Shown here one piece after another: positions 5,689-5,798 of a stretch of 5,798 bases of DNA. The stretch lies in the NCBI GenBank assembly GCA_027623845.1, contig JAQBUJ010000234.1, positions 1-5,798 on the forward strand, given 5' to 3'. The position numbers were made by a program, and so were the translations under genes. The notes under the pieces are model-generated. The model was not told the origin of the DNA, ran no database searches, and saw nothing but the letters and a program-made list of their open reading frames with translations. How positions within the stretch are numbered: position 1 is the stretch's first letter; every line of letters starts with the position of its first letter. Origin of the DNA: Pseudomonadota bacterium. GTDB lineage: Bacteria; Pseudomonadota; Alphaproteobacteria; Thalassobaculales; Thalassobaculaceae.

Positions 5689-5798
5689 TCGCAGAGGACT
5701 CTTGAAACTGTTGTCGGACCGCTGATCCTTGGCTTAAACCTGGGAGGCGGTCCAGCAGATTTTCCGCCGACGCCGACCGGGCCCCCGACCGCATGCTC
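5689..5798 (-). other. Upstream region of pdxY at the window edge
   Basis: No gene is assigned in these 110 bases. On the reverse strand one frame enters from the edge and stops at a TAA (plus-strand 5734-5736). It could be the tail of an upstream gene, but its residues are basic and match nothing I know. On the forward strand an ATG at 5793 has no Shine-Dalgarno and too little sequence to judge. The main visible structure is the inverted repeat at 5716-5753. Confidence 0.4.
5716..5753. repeat. Nested inverted repeat upstream of pdxY
   Basis: The bases ggaccgct (5716-5723) pair with ggcggtcc (5746-5753): seven perfect pairs and one wobble. Inside, ccttgg (5727-5732) pairs with cctggg (5739-5744) with one mismatch and one wobble around a 6-base cttaaa loop. 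In the pdxY direction it ends 27 bases before the ATG, where it could be an operator, a 5' leader hairpin or the terminator of an upstream reverse-strand gene. In the forward direction a TTTT run (5760-5763) follows after 6 bases. Confidence 0.4.

Noticed and set aside
5716..5753. Possible tRNA or tRNA remnant, because a 7-bp acceptor-like stem is followed by agca
   Set aside because: The enclosed sequence is only 38 bases and has no anticodon arm or TTC loop consensus.
1..5798. A hidden defence, mobile or otherwise novel system
   Set aside because: All five genes belong to well-known metabolic families and fill most of the window. No transposase, integrase, nuclease, toxin or repeat-spacer pattern is visible on either strand.

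Overview
The window is an amino-acid biosynthesis locus of a GC-rich proteobacterium. The wording of the proteins (especially Asd and LeuB) and the order leuC-leuD-leuB-asd point to an alphaproteobacterium, perhaps Rhodospirillales-like. That placement is inference, since no rRNA or other marker gene is present. Five complete protein genes fill most of the window, all intact and of normal family length. There is no tRNA, insertion sequence, CRISPR array, prophage or toxin-antitoxin pair.

Layout. Positions 1-284 are a non-coding leader, AT-rich at its left end and carrying several inverted repeats. leuC (285-1700) and leuD (1712-2317) are 11 bases apart and encode the two subunits of 3-isopropylmalate dehydratase. 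leuB (2417-3529, 3-isopropylmalate dehydrogenase) follows after a 99-base gap. A gap of about 270 bases (3530-3807) then holds a small hairpin at the leuB stop, a possible degraded intergenic repeat and a weak candidate promoter. asd (3808-4836, aspartate-semialdehyde dehydrogenase) comes next. On the opposite strand, and convergent with asd, is a pyridoxal kinase gene (pdxY-like, 4852-5688). Only 15 bases separate the two stop codons, and a strong inverted repeat overlaps that junction. The last 110 bases (5689-5798) are upstream of pdxY and hold another inverted repeat but no gene that can be assigned.

Function. LeuCD and LeuB carry out the second and third steps of leucine synthesis, taking 2-isopropylmalate to 4-methyl-2-oxopentanoate. 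LeuA, which makes the starting compound, is not in the window. Asd sits at the branch point to threonine, methionine, lysine and diaminopimelate. The pyridoxal kinase salvages vitamin B6 into PLP, the cofactor of the transaminases that finish these pathways, but its link to the operon is only positional.

Nothing here is a clearly new biological system. The points most worth a second look are non-coding: the leader upstream of leuC, with a 9-bp perfect long-range stem enclosing a second stem; the asd/pdxY junction repeat; a possible mobile palindromic repeat before asd; and two substitutions near active-site motifs of LeuC.
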